NCBI GenBank assembly: GCA_034769895.1
Contig: CM068370.1
Coordinates: 37,847,031-37,911,030 of the forward strand
Length of the DNA stretch: 64,000 nucleotides
Source: Magicicada septendecula
Lineage: Eukaryota; Arthropoda; Insecta; Hemiptera; Cicadidae
Direction: 5' to 3'
Numbering within the stretch: the stretch's first letter is position 1; each line of letters starts with the position of its first letter. The translations under genes and the position numbers were made by a program. The notes under the pieces were generated by a model, which saw only the letters and a program-made list of their open reading frames with translations, had not been told where the DNA came from and did not search any database. Shown piece after piece: positions 35,293 to 47,215 of this stretch.

Positions 35293-35805
35293 ACCCAAAT
35301 TCAGAAAATTTATTCTTGAAAGTAAAAAGTGTAGGTTGCTAAATTTAGTATTCAACTGTTTTCGGGTTTAAACGCGAGAGATTCTTAGCATCAGACTTAG
35401 CGAACACAGAAATCTCGGTTTAATTTTACAGATCAATTTTAAAATCACGTCAGTATTATATTTTATAAATTCAATAACAACGCAAAGTCAGGTAAATTAT
35501 TCTTGAAAGTTATGAGACTTACCGAACACAGAAATCACGCTTTAAGCAAACAAAAAATAACAATAATTTTACGGATTAATTAAAAAAATACGTCAGTATT
35601 ATGTTTTACAAATTCAATGAAAACCCAAAGTCAGGTAAATTATTCTTGAAAGTAACAGGTGAATTTAGTATCCAAACGTTTTCGCTTTTAAACACGAAAG
35701 ATTTTTAGTATTAGACTCTACCAAACACAGAAATCTCCCTTAAAAAAAAAATAATTTTCTGCTTCGTGCTCATGTTTCGGATTAATTAAAAAAAGTACGT
35801 CAGTA
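35293..35805 (+). repeat. Three-copy imperfect tandem repeat, 140-185 bp units
   Basis: Units start near 35293, 35476 and 35618, each with GTCAGGTAAATTATTCTTG or a variant. The first and third go on to TTTTAAACACGAAAGATT-like and ACACAGAAATCTC blocks; the middle unit lacks part of this. Each unit ends with an ACGTCAGTATTAT word. Confidence 0.8.
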
Positions 35806-37221
35806 TTATTATTATTGCCTCTATTTAATAAAATTTCTCGCAACTAATTAACCTGTCAGTTGGCCATTACGTAACGCTGGCCACAATTAATTATCGAATA
35901 CCGAGCGTTGAAAAAAATATTACTTTTATTAAAACAAAAATAAAGTCAACGTCAAAAATAGAAGCCGGAGAACGGTCAGCAGCAGCAGCGGCTGTAACGG
36001 TTCGTCGTCAGGTGTGCCGCGCGCGGTCAGCGAGAGTGAACCCGTCCTCCTCCCTGACGGTCTAATTGCATTTCACTTATAATTATTATTTTCTTAAAAT
36101 AAAATATTAAAAAACGAGTTGATATGACCAGTGTTGTCCCGTAAGTCGTATAAAAAATACTTAAAAAATGTACAGGCATTGCACAAATTGCAATGCACAG
36201 AGAAGGGCATTGAAAATTCTTCAATAAATCTAAAAAATGTAGGCTATATATTTATGTTCATTCACCAATCAATGAATTCATTCTTCATTCACTAATCAAT
36301 GAATTCATTCTTCATTTACCAATGTACAGATTATAAGTTAGGCTAAATGTAGTCGCATTCATAAGCGAAGTTTTTTGTGTGTACTACGTTATTGACAACA
36401 AAGAAGTAGTTTCTATGGAAATTCACCGGTTCCCATTTTCGATCACGCACCAGCGATCAGCCGCAAATGTGCGACACGTCCTTGTAAACATTTTCAATGT
36501 TAAAATAATTCTATCTGTCATATCTGCTCGCTGCGCTGGTTGACAACTTTTTAATTCGAAATCGTTAAGCACATGCGAAAAGACACACGCCCACACAAAG
36601 AAATCAATATATCAGCGATAGAGTCAATTTCAACAGCTCAGTATAAGTGTGCATGGGCGCGTGTCCTGACGTGAGCGTTATCAGTTTTATCTCATGGTCA
36701 CTTAATCTCCGATTGCGCAGGTTTTGTTTAACCCTCACCTCTAACGCTCACGCACTTCCTGTTTAACGATGACGTTCTACATCGTACAATATTAACTTAA
36801 ATGGAACCACAAGACAAACTGAATGTTTCATAAAGGGCTACATTTAGCCTACAGCTAATTATACACATCGCTAAAGATATTAATGAAAATATGAACTTCG
36901 CGGAACCCAAATAAACAAAATTTCTACACACAAACATGATTTCAAAGATTCTTTATAGCCTATTTTTGATAAAGAATCATTTTCATGTTTTTTATAACCA
37001 CGCATTGCATGCTACGCATTCAGTCCGCTGGCTAACTTACATTTGACAAAATTAGAACCAAGAATAATTTCGAATATACTGATATTTACAAACGTAAATG
37101 TCGTTAATAATTGAGAAAAATAGAAAATATACTACAATTATGTCTTTATAAGCTAACTCAAAGAGTTCTTATTAGAATATTTAATTAACAAAGTCGCGTT
37201 AGTGGCTATAAATATGCCTAT
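35806..37221. other. No gene; CpG-rich patch and short tandem repeat
   Basis: A CpG-rich patch at 35960-36050 (GTGTGCCGCGCGCGG) could be regulatory. A 28-bp tandem repeat of CAATCAATGAATTCATTCTT occurs about 2.5 times at 36265-36325. No reading frame is convincing. Confidence 0.45.
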
Positions 37222-37430
37222 AAACAGAAATAACACTATTTCTTTTATAAAATTGCTAAACTGCTACAATTTTTGTTTAGACAAACCTTTTCGTCATCTC
37301 TGACATCATCAGGTCTTGAACAACGTGGTTCAAGACCTGATGGTGTCAGAGATGACGAAAAGCTTTGTCTAAACAAAAATTGTAGCAGTTTAGCAATTTT
37401 ATAAAAGAAATAGTAAGAATGGCTGCTAAT
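37222..37430. mobile_element. Near-perfect palindrome with two hammerhead-like cores
   Basis: Arms of roughly 85 bp (about 37234-37320 and 37328-37415) are separated by about 8 bp and differ at only a few positions. On the minus strand of the left arm CTGATGA (37312-37306) is followed by GTCA/TGAC stem II and GAAA (37292-37289). The right arm carries the mirror copy on the plus strand, with CTGATGG at 37337 and GAAA at 37357. The 15.2/16.2 pair looks broken in this family, so activity is doubtful. It resembles the other fold-backs up to 43 kb. Confidence 0.65.
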
Positions 37431-37439
37431 TTAAATAAT

Positions 37440-37655
37440 ATGAAGAAATATCACTGTTGCACACCATTATAGAAAAAGATTTTTTTTCCGATTAGCGCTT
37501 TCAAGCTGCACAACTCATCAAGAGATCAACTTTAATACGCTAAGGCTATTGGTATAAATGATATTTCGAATCTGATGATGACCTACGAAGCTTGAAAGCT
37601 CTAACCGAAAAACTTTCTTCTACAATGGTGTCCAACAGTGTTATTTCTGTTAAAG
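37440..37655. mobile_element. Second imperfect fold-back
   Basis: Imperfect arms 37446-37520 and 37572-37652 share ACACTGTTGGACACCATTGT-like and GCTTTCAAGCT words. The right arm contains CTGATGA at 37572 and CCGAAAAAC at 37605 on the plus strand, again hammerhead-like, but stem II is poor. The outer word GTGTTATTTCTGTT is mirrored just left of the first palindrome, so the two may be nested. Confidence 0.55.
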
Positions 37656-38068
37656 AGTTGCATCGGAGACGTTAAGGTTATGGCAATGCGTGGTACCGGA
37701 TCAGTATAAACGACAGCCTATTTAACGTCGTATCGGTATCAATATAAACGATCTCCATTAACGACAGCCTAGTTGGATAAATATTTAACTAATAATTAAT
37801 ATCTTCTGGCCTTTTGGATGTGTGTTTTCTGTCTTACGACCGTTTCACAATTTACGTAGGCCAATCATCAGATATTTATGGTTGCTGAATATTATATTTT
37901 CTAAAATATTAAATTTTATATGAATATGTAATATTTGTAATATAAAATCGTATATATAATTTTCTTACGTATGTAATGATATAGTTGCAATGTGGAACGT
38001 GCGTAAGTCAAAATGAAATAGGTTTACAAAAGAAATTAATTATTATTGTAGATTTATTACTTGTAATG

Positions 38069-38112
38069 TGCGTGTGCGTGTGCGTGTGCGTGTGTGTGTG
38101 TGTGGGGGGGGG
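38069..38112 (+). repeat. (GTGCGT)n/(GT)n/G-run microsatellite
   Basis: A short compound repeat: GTGCGT units, then GT, then ten Gs. Confidence 0.9.
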
Positions 38113-38504
38113 TCACTTCGTGAATAAAAACAACCGTTAGATAATACAGTATGAATCTTTAAAAGGCTTGTAATATTAACTGCAACGCACGGTATAAAAA
38201 ACGAGTCTTAACTTAGACGAAGTCAAATCACATTAACGAATTTCGGACAAACATTCTAAGTAGAATATGTACGTATTCACATAAATAATGGAAACTGGGC
38301 TGCCGTCCACAATAAATAATACACAATATAAATGACACAACCAGACCACCTTGTTGATTGTAATCGATATGCGCATTATCGAATGACATAATACGGCGAT
38401 CGACTCTTTTCACCAGTTCAAGTCCAAAACTTGAGGCAAATGCCACAGTGTACTTACAAAAGCTTTGCTAATTTAAGCTTTTGTATAATGACATACGCAT
38501 TGTT

Positions 38505-39240
38505 ATTGGTATCCAAGTCATTTTTTATTTACAAATTATATTTAATATTTATAATGACTTTACCTCAAGATGTATTTTTTCATTATTTGGAACATGTTTC
38601 GGAACGCTTTATGTGTCCCATCCTCAGCCATCCTAATTTTGAATCTTGTTAAGTAGTTGTGTGGTGGTTGGTTGTTGTTGTGGTTTCCTGTTTACCTGCC
38701 TTTGACACTTTAAATTGGTATTATTGTGTGTGATTGTGGTGTACAGGCCTATATTAGTATTTTGTGTATTTTCGATGTTGAGTGCTTTGAAAATTGTGTC
38801 ATTTTTGTATTGATTTGTATTTGTTCAGGTATTAGTTTGTTTTGTGTTTTATGTTTGTATACTTGTAAATTTTCCCAAATGTTCATTACGGTGCCTTTGT
38901 GTGGTATGTGTTTTATTAGTGTGATGTTGGTTATATTTGGGAAATCATGTCCAGAGTTTATTGCATGTGTGGCCAAACATCGAAAATACACAAAATACTA
39001 ATATATATATATATACCACAATCACACGCAATAATACCAATTTAAAGTGCCAAAGGCCAACAGAATATAACATCAACAACCAACCATCACACAACTACTT
39101 AACAAGATTCAAAATTAGGAAGGTTGAGGATGGGAACATAAAGCGTTCCGAAACATGTTCCAAATAAGGAAAAAATACATCTTGAAGTAAAGTCATTATA
39201 AATATTAAATATATTATATACATCAAGAAATAAACTGTAG
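38505..39240 (-). mobile_element. Penelope-like element end with inverted second copy
   Basis: From 38991 down, the minus strand encodes a fragment that I read as the end of a Penelope-type GIY-YIG endonuclease. It has FRCLATHAINSGHDFPNI and WENLQVYKHKTQNKL, the conserved 'LA-H...H-F' and 'LE-IYKH' elements. The frame continues with QIQINTKMTQFSKHSTSKIH. The sequence from 38505 to about 38790 is then repeated in inverted orientation at 38985-39240. Each arm has a hammerhead-like core: CTGAGGA (38627-38621) with GAAA (38600-38597) on the minus strand, and GAGGATG (39126) with GAAA (39150) on the plus strand. Stem II is GGAAC/GTTCC. The same family makes the fold-back at 41.85-42.45 kb. Confidence 0.75.
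38588..38630 (-). ncRNA. Hammerhead ribozyme-like motif
   Basis: Order on the minus strand: TGG, CTGAGGA (fits CUGANGA), a stem II, GAAA, then CATGTT and CCA. ACATGT is self-complementary, as in minimal stem III of Penelope-type hammerheads, and GUU is a permitted cleavage triplet. TGG and CCA can form stem I. Stem II has one mismatch in this arm. Confidence 0.6.
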
Positions 39241-39249
39241 CAAAAGTGT

Positions 39250-39590
39250 TTGAATTTTTAAATTAATAGAACCACTTGACATCCGTTGTGTGACTTTGTT
39301 CTTGGGTTAAAATAACGGGTTTCGGAACGTATGTTTCATCCTCAGATACAAATCGCTCAGTCGAGGCCGTTAATTGTTAAAATCACAACACAAACATTAT
39401 CCGATCGGCCTTCAAAGGATGCTCACCCATACGAACGTGTGTGAGTATATAATGTTTGTCATGTGATTTTAATACATAACGACCTCGACTTGTATCTGAA
39501 GACGGAAAATATGTTCCGAAACGCGTCGTTTTATCGCAAGAACGGAGGCACACGATGGAACTCAGGTGGTTCTATTAATTTTGTATAATG
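39250..39590. mobile_element. Fold-back with opposed hammerhead-like cores
   Basis: Arms of about 140 bp (39255-39400 and 39425-39585), imperfect, both carrying GTGGTTCTATTAATTT at the outer side. Left arm, minus strand: CTGAGGA (39345-39339), then GAAA (39323-39320) and CCCGTT. Right arm, plus strand: CTGAAGA (39496), a GGAA/TTCC stem II, GAAA (39518) and CGCGTC. ACGCGT is self-complementary and GUC is the classic cleavage triplet. No protein remnant is visible; assignment to Penelope-like elements is by resemblance to neighbours. Confidence 0.65.
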
Positions 39591-40469
39591 TTAACGATTT
39601 TCCCACCGTGTCCATTTCAAAACAGCGACGATTATACTTTTTTAATTTAACCAACTTTGTAGTGGGCAGTTTTTTTTTTCGGCCATCTAAGGACCACATG
39701 CCCAATTTCAACTCTTTATTCTTGGTTCTTTTCTTTTTATCCAATATTCTTTCATCTTTTCACTCTGTCTCTTCTTCCTGTCCACTTTGAACCACTCTGT
39801 CTCTTCAGTCCACTTTGAACCAGCGTTTTTCTCTCTCCTACCGTGGATTCCTTCCACTTTTAACACTTTTTCCCGAAAAACTTCTCTGCGTGTAGGCTAT
39901 GTTATTTTTTTCCAAATCCTTTGGACTTCTTTAATCCAACTTGATGTCGACTTCTTCCCCCACAGATATTTGAAGATCTGCTTTGTTAACCTACTGTCGT
40001 CCATTCTATATAAATGTCCAAAAATATTAGTATTCTTTTTCTAACTGTTTCTGTTATATTTTCTGTAGTTGGATATATTTCATCATTACTTCTTAATCTC
40101 CAACCTTCTGACGTTTTTCGTGGGCCTAATATTTTCCTAATAATTCATCTTTCCAATATTTTTAGTTTGTGTAGGCCTAAATTTTAATTCAATGCTAGAC
40201 ATTCACTTGCATATAGGCATTCTGGCTTCATTACTGTACTGTAATGCCTTATTTTCGCAGAGGGCAATTTATTTTTACCGCATTCAAATTATTTATATTC
40301 GTGTTTGTACGTTCTGCGATTACTTATGAAGTAGCCTCTAACAAAAGAAATTAAAAAACGCGTTGGCCTGTAAAATATAAAGTACTCAAGTTACGAAGAA
40401 CAATAAAAATTAATTGTAAAAAAACACCGGTTGCTTGGAATGCCGTGATGATCCATAAATTACAAAAGT
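39591..40469. other. No clear gene; possible LINE traces
   Basis: T-rich plus strand between 39600 and 40200. Some minus-strand words (WSLDGRKKKLPTTKL-like) recall decayed LINE tails, but not enough to call. Confidence 0.25.
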
Positions 40470-40660
40470 AAAAGAAACAAAAAACATAAATACACGGACA
40501 CACGTTTTATTGTTCTCTCACAAAAAATATGTAAACAAGTCCGGTTGGATAAACTCGGGTTATTATCATAAAATCTGCTTTACCGTGTTCCTTAAAAAGT
40601 GAGCGTTTTCTGACATCGGTGACTTTAACGCGCGGTGTGATGGGTGACTTCGCTTGAAAC
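40470..40660 (+). repeat. Local dispersed repeat, copy 4
   Basis: Contains GTAAACAAGTCCGG, CCGTGTTCCTTAAAAAGTG and CGGTGACTTTAACGCGCGG in the order seen at 32.8-34.2 kb, about 6 kb away on the same strand. It is the most diverged of the four copies. Confidence 0.7.
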
Positions 40661-41607
<947 letters not shown>

Positions 41608-41850
41608 ATTCATATATGCTCATATTTGTCTTGTATTTATATTTTTTATATTTTAATATTAATAAAACTTTTTACAAAGAATACATATTCTTTATTATTT
41701 TGTATATTTAGTCATAATGTTTCGATAGTAATCCACCTAATAGAAAAAAATATATTCTTGTAAAAGTTTTAATATTATCAAAATATAATAGGGTCTATAT
41801 ATAGGCCTACATATATCATATATTATACATTATACATTCACACACTTTTT

Positions 41851-42450
41851 GCTACAGTCCGTTTCTTGATGTATATAATATATTTAATATTTATACTGAA
41901 ATTACCTGAAGATTTTTTTTTCCTTATTAGGAACATGTTTCGAGAACCATTGTGTTCTCATCCTCGCCCTTCGTGATTTTGCGTCTGGTGAAGTATTTGT
42001 GTGTTGGCTGGACGTTATTGTGGTTTCTTGTTGGTCTCTAGTATTTTAAAGTGGTATTATTGTGTGTGATTGTGGTGTATGTATTAGAATTTTGTGTATT
42101 TTCGATGTTGAGTGCTTTGAAAATTGTGTCATGTTTTGTATTGATTTGTATTTGTTCCGAATAAATACAAATCAATACAAAACGTGACACAATTTTCAAA
42201 GCACTCAACATCGAAAATACACAACATACTGATACATACACCACAATCACACACAATAATACCACTTTAAACTACCAGAGACCAACAACAAACCACAATA
42301 ACGTCCAGCCAACACACAAATACTTCACCAGACGCAAAATCACGAAGGGTGAGGATGAGAACACAATGGTTCTCGAAACATGTTCCTAATAAGGAAAAAA
42401 AATATCTTGATGTAATTTCAGTAAAAATATTAAATATATATTATATATGT
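41851..42450 (-). mobile_element. Penelope-like fold-back, arms about 290 bp
   Basis: The sequence 41851-42158 is followed almost immediately by its inverted copy (about 42163-42450). Reading outward on each strand gives a QIQINTK...FKALNIENTQNSN frame, which matches the C-terminal frame of the 38.5-kb element. Opposed hammerhead-like cores lie near the outer ends: GAAA at 41941-41938 (minus) and GAAA at 42375 (plus), with GAGAAC/GTTCTC stem II. The first helix box is degenerate (GTGAGGA or CGAGGA for CTGAGGA). AGG/CCT could form stem I in the right arm. The arms can pair into a very long hairpin. Confidence 0.75.
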
Positions 42451-42454
42451 AGTG

Positions 42455-42615
42455 TAAACGTTCTTCGAATGTTAACTACTTCTGAAAGTAAAATTATTAT
42501 TATTGTATTTTCCCCTTACGCATGTTTCACTGATCACATCATCAGTATCATCAGAGGATTATAAAATTTTTTAGAAGTAGAAGTAGTTAGTATTTGAAGA
42601 ACATTTACACTATAG
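42455..42615. mobile_element. Small fold-back with canonical hammerhead-like core
   Basis: Arms GTGTAAACGTTCTTCGAATG (42452) and CATTTACACTATAG-side mirror (about 42580-42612) enclose a hammerhead-like motif on the minus strand, annotated separately. Together with the next feature it looks like the joined ends of two Penelope-like copies. Confidence 0.65.
42515..42560 (-). ncRNA. Hammerhead ribozyme-like motif
   Basis: Minus strand: TCCT, CTGATGA (42554-42548, canonical), ACTGA/TCAGT stem II, GAAA (42528-42525), CATGCGTA, AGGG. The pairings expected of a minimal type I hammerhead are present: stem I TCCT/AGGG with a wobble, perfect 5-bp stem II, A-U and C-G in stem III, and a GUA cleavage triplet. 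Confidence 0.7.
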
Positions 42616-42639
42616 AAAGCTGCAAGAAATATTTAAGAG

Positions 42640-43110
42640 AAATACTTACAATAATATTTATAATATCTTCAAATAAATTCACTGTAAGTAGGTTTATTTT
42701 CACCTGACGCACGTTTCACAGAAATTATTCTGTATCTTCAGAGGTCTGATTGAGTTGTAATTGAATGTTTCGCTTACAGTATAGTTAACGGATAATCGAT
42801 TTTACTTCGATTCTATTTTCGATTGTTGTAATGTTTGTGTAGTCAGATATTTATTATATATATTTAATGTTTTATTTTATTATTCTAATAAATGTATGAT
42901 TTTAAATAAATCGTCTTGTTTTGTTTGTATTTTAATTTGTTGTTTAATTAGTAGATTATTATTATTGTTGTGTTTGTAAATATTAAGATTTTCCCAGATA
43001 TTCATTTTGTTACCTTTTTGTACGTTTTCAATTAATTTGACATTTTGAATGTCTGGAAAGTTTATTGTTTAAACAGTGTGTGGCTAAATTAGATTTGTAA
43101 ATGATAGGTT
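42640..43110 (-). mobile_element. Penelope-like element 3' part
   Basis: From about 43110 down, the minus strand reads a decayed GIY-YIG C-terminal region: a KSNLATHCLNNKLSRHSK segment, then NKMNIWENLNIYKH. These correspond to LATHAINSGHDF and WENLQVYKH in the 38.5-kb copy. About 270 bp further on lies a hammerhead-like motif (42705-42745). There is no inverted arm at this copy. Stops and frameshifts make it inactive as a protein. Confidence 0.7.
42703..42748 (-). ncRNA. Hammerhead ribozyme-like motif, best in window
   Basis: Minus strand: ACCT, CTGAAGA (42741-42735), ACAGA/TCTGT stem II (5 bp, loop AATAATT-like), GAAA (42717-42714), CGTGCGTC, AGGT. ACCT and AGGT form a perfect 4-bp stem I. 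ACGTGCGT can pair with a second copy of itself with one wobble. GUC is the cleavage triplet. All positions required by the CUGANGA...GAAA...UH consensus are met. Confidence 0.75.
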
Positions 43111-43912
<802 letters not shown>

Positions 43913-43989
43913 CTTTAATTCTTATAAAACGTTGATTCTGCAAGTTTTTTTTTTTTTTAATTTCTTTTCTTATAGGCTTATGGATATTT

Positions 43990-44120
43990 CGTTGACATCT
44001 TTACCGGTTGCCTTGATCGTTGTCATCAGAGTAATTAAAAAAAAATGTTTACGAATGAAGACTTTCAATCTTTTTTTTTCTAATTTCTCTGATGAAGATG
44101 CCAGTAAAGATGCCAACTAA
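43990..44120. repeat. Imperfect inverted repeat
   Basis: GTTGACATCTTTACCGGTTG at 43992 is mirrored by AGATGCCAGTAAAGATGCCA at 44095, and GTCATCAGAG by CTCTGATGA. It looks like another small, decayed fold-back; GAAA is not present at the expected distance. Confidence 0.5.
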
Positions 44121-45950
44121 ATATGCATAAGTATAAGTAGTGAGAAAAAGGCCTACTTGCATAAGAAACGTTTTCTAACAAAATAAGTATTTATATAAAT
44201 ACAGTTATATATAATTATAAGATTGTTAAATAATTATGCAAACACGCGCGCGCGCGCGAACTTTGTATTCGTTGCATGAATTCTACACACCGTAACCACT
44301 ATACACACAATATACATTACGTAAATTATACAAGTCACATAGTTTTTATATTAGGCCTACATTTATTTTATAAAGTATAGGCTACGTGAATAAAATAAAA
44401 TATTAGCTTGCGTTTTGCCAATAGTTTTCAAATAATATACTTATAACATAGGCCTACGCCATATGCGTAGCGCAGGCCTCCGAGTAGTAGAAAGTTTAAA
44501 GAGGTATTCGTTTTGGGAAAGGATTAACGGATTCGAGAGTCTTAATGAAGAAGAAATAAATAAAACAAAGTCTGTTACAACAGAAAAGTGAAGGAAAGGA
44601 CATAGTGAAACGAAGAAAACTAGTGGAAGAACAAAATGGCGAGAGACGGGGGAAACTCATGACAAGTTATTTCGCAGTTCCATGCGACAGCGAGAGTGGG
44701 TTAAATTTGTTCGGTTTAAGCCAATAAATGTTGTCGTACGTTTAAGGGTAATTGCTTGTTAGTTCATAAAATTCAAAAATTATCAAATTCTATTTGGTTA
44801 TTTTTATATTTAAGAAATATTATTTAAATGTAAAATTATCAACTTCTACTCACGTTCATAAGGTGAAATATAGGCCTAACTTTAACTTTGACCAGTAACA
44901 CGAGCGGTTTCTGAACCCACAGCTAAATTTTCGTATTTTGTCAATGTCATCTTTAGTAATTAGGCCTGTAAGCTTGTTATGCTTAGCGCAATTTGTGCTG
45001 TTAGGTGGGCGATAGAGTCGTTTGACAGGCCAACAATAAACGCGTGTTCGGATACAATGCAGTTGTTTACCGACTGTAACTTGAAAATTAATGGGATTTT
45101 ACTGAAATTGGTGCGAGAACAGTTTTATCCAGCATACAAAAGTAACAAACACACCACATACGTCGTTACGTGGAGAAGTTATAAATCACACTGAGAAGCT
45201 TATGCGCAAACGGTAAAATCCTGCCAGTTTCAAACATTTGTTTCAGTTAACTGTATGCTAGAAGTCAATACGCTAATGCTTTAAAGAATTCTTCACGACT
45301 GTTTTACGTTTTTCGTTGTGCACATAAATATTTTTCTATACGCTCAGTCTACGGAATTTCTAACAATTGTCATCACTTTGATTCTTAAGAAAATTGGCTA
45401 GCTGACACCGATTGTCAACGTTTCAGAGAATTAAAACTACGCGAATAATGTAAACTAGCTGCACAATTGAACACATCCGAAGATACAGACGACATTACGA
45501 AACCATAACCTCGTTTCATGTAACGATGTAAGGACGAAATTAGAAAAATAAGTAGTCAGCTCTATAAGACATTTAATGGCACAGGTGGGATGAAATAAAA
45601 GAAAAACGATCGAGAAAAGAGAAAAAATAGGTGACTTTAGACATAAATATAGAAAATCAAAACATACTTTACAGCCTGCTTCACACACGTAAAGTGAATT
45701 CAGCCTGATCCACCCGGGGACTCAAGTGTCTATTTGTTACAATAGGCCTATACACCATACGTTACCTTTACAGGGCTAATCGTCATTACCATTTCTGCTT
45801 CAGGTTACAATAATAATGACCGATACGGTGTTCATATTTTCATCTTTATTTTCGTTTATTTCAGTAAGTTTGTGTTTTCCTTTTTTTACTGTTGGTCTGA
45901 AGGCCTCTTCTGTACATCGCTCTAATCTCCTTGCGTTTTCTCAATACGTC
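44121..45950. other. No gene seen
   Basis: AT-rich with several AGGCCTA words and a (CG)n run near 44245. Short frames only, none with recognisable motifs. Confidence 0.4.
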
Positions 45951-46044
45951 TATTCTATTGTTAGAATCGGTGATAGCCGGACTGTCAGGCCATCGTTTAA
46001 CGATGTTGTTTCGAGTTATTTTGGCGAACAGCTGCCAAACGATT

Positions 46045-46090
46045 TTTTGCACTGAAGACGGCCTTCGATGGTGGGGCCGAAACGCCTGTA
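46045..46090 (+). ncRNA. Hammerhead-like motif at start of tandem array
   Basis: CTGAAGA (46052), GGCC/GGCC stem II around TTCGATGGTGG, GAAA (46079), then CGCCTGTA. This fits C...GU-A of stem III and cleavage site. No convincing stem I is seen. Only this first unit of the following array keeps the CTGAAGA box. Confidence 0.5.
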
Positions 46091-46600
46091 ACAAACATCA
46101 TTAGACCACGGCCAAACAGCCCGGTTCTAACAATGCTATCCCCGCCTGTGAGACCCTCAGATCAAATTTATGTCTATTCTACTTTACACTACTTCGATGG
46201 TGGGGCCGAAACGCCTGTAACAAACATCATTAGACCACGGCCAAACAGCCCGGCTATCACCGATTCTAACAATGCTATCCCCGCCTGTGAGACCCTCAGA
46301 TCAAATTTATGTCTATTCTACTTTACACTACTTCGATGGTGGGGCCGAAACGCCTGTAACAAACATCATTAGACCACGGCCAAACAGCCCGGCTATCACC
46401 GATTCTAACAATGCTATCCCCGCCTGTGAGACCCTCAGATCAAATTTATGGCTATTCTACTTTACACTACTGCGATGGTGGGGCCGAAACGCCTGTAACA
46501 AACATCATTAGACCACGGCCAAACAGCCCGGCTATCACCGATTCTAACAATGCTATCCCCGCCTGTGAGACCCTCAGATCAAATTTATGTCTATTCTACT
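46063..46600 (+). repeat. 139-bp tandem array, about four units
   Basis: Units begin CTTCGATGGTGGGGCCGAAA near 46063, 46192, 46331 and 46470. Later units are 139 bp and nearly identical; the first lacks about 10 bp (GCTATCACCG word). Each contains ACCACGGCCAAACAGCCCGG, also found at 57.43 kb next to another hammerhead-like core, and CCGCCTGTGAGACCCTCAG. The reading frames seen across the array are a consequence of the period not being a multiple of three and are not evidence for a protein. Confidence 0.95.
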
Positions 46601-46669
46601 TAGGCTTATACCGTCTCATTCGAATGGAACAATAGAGGTTCCTTCACTTTTCATATAATTTCTCATCAT

Positions 46670-47215
46670 ATTATTCTTTTTTTTATAAGCCACTGTGGGA
46701 CTACGATTGGTTCAATCGGTTCTCCCTACTACTCCTGTCTCTTCCTCCTCTTTCTTTGCGTTACATTTAACGTTTCATTGATAGCACTTCTTCAGACAGC
46801 TGTCGGGCATGTTTACAAGCAACTCTTGTTGTGTGGTCAGAGATAACACCGTCACAGGGAAGGTATAAATGAGAAAATACTAAGGATTTAGTAATTTGTC
46901 AAAGCTACTACTGGAATCGTTTATAGTTATACCCACAACAATCGGTTTTCGCTTTTTTAACAGATACTTTTATTGCTTTTTCCTTCTTATTATTATTTTT
47001 TTGTTTCGTATGAACCATTGTGGACTAGGTTTGGTTCAGCTGGTTCCTCCCTTCTTGTCCTCTCTCTTCTTCCTCTCCCATATCACCTTCATTCTTGATC
47101 GATGTCTCTGCCTCCTTTCGTCAGTCCAGGTGGCACTTCGTCTGTCCTCTTCTTGGGTTCCCCTAAAAACCTTGTGCATTTTTTTAATGTAATAAACCTT
47201 GGGCACATCACGTCT
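46670..47215 (-). mobile_element. Unclassified repeat with conserved basic ORF, copy A
   Basis: The sequence 46768-47200 matches 52984-53412 over about 430 bp with moderate divergence; 46670-46765 looks like an extra partial copy of the ORF-bearing half. The minus strand (47200 down to about 47035) reads MHKVFRGTQEED, WTDERRQRHRSRMKVIW and ERKKREDKKGGTS. At 46775-46800 (minus) CTGAAGAAGTGC...GAAACGTT looks like a decayed hammerhead without a proper stem II. The family is not one I recognise. Confidence 0.6.

Noticed and set aside
46063-46600. CRISPR-like array
   Set aside because: The units are contiguous 139-bp copies with no unique spacers, and the genome is eukaryotic.
46133-46635. Three similar frames of 74-79 codons as a repeated protein
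   Set aside because: They are the same frame of the 139-bp tandem unit; 139 is not a multiple of three, so no continuous protein results.
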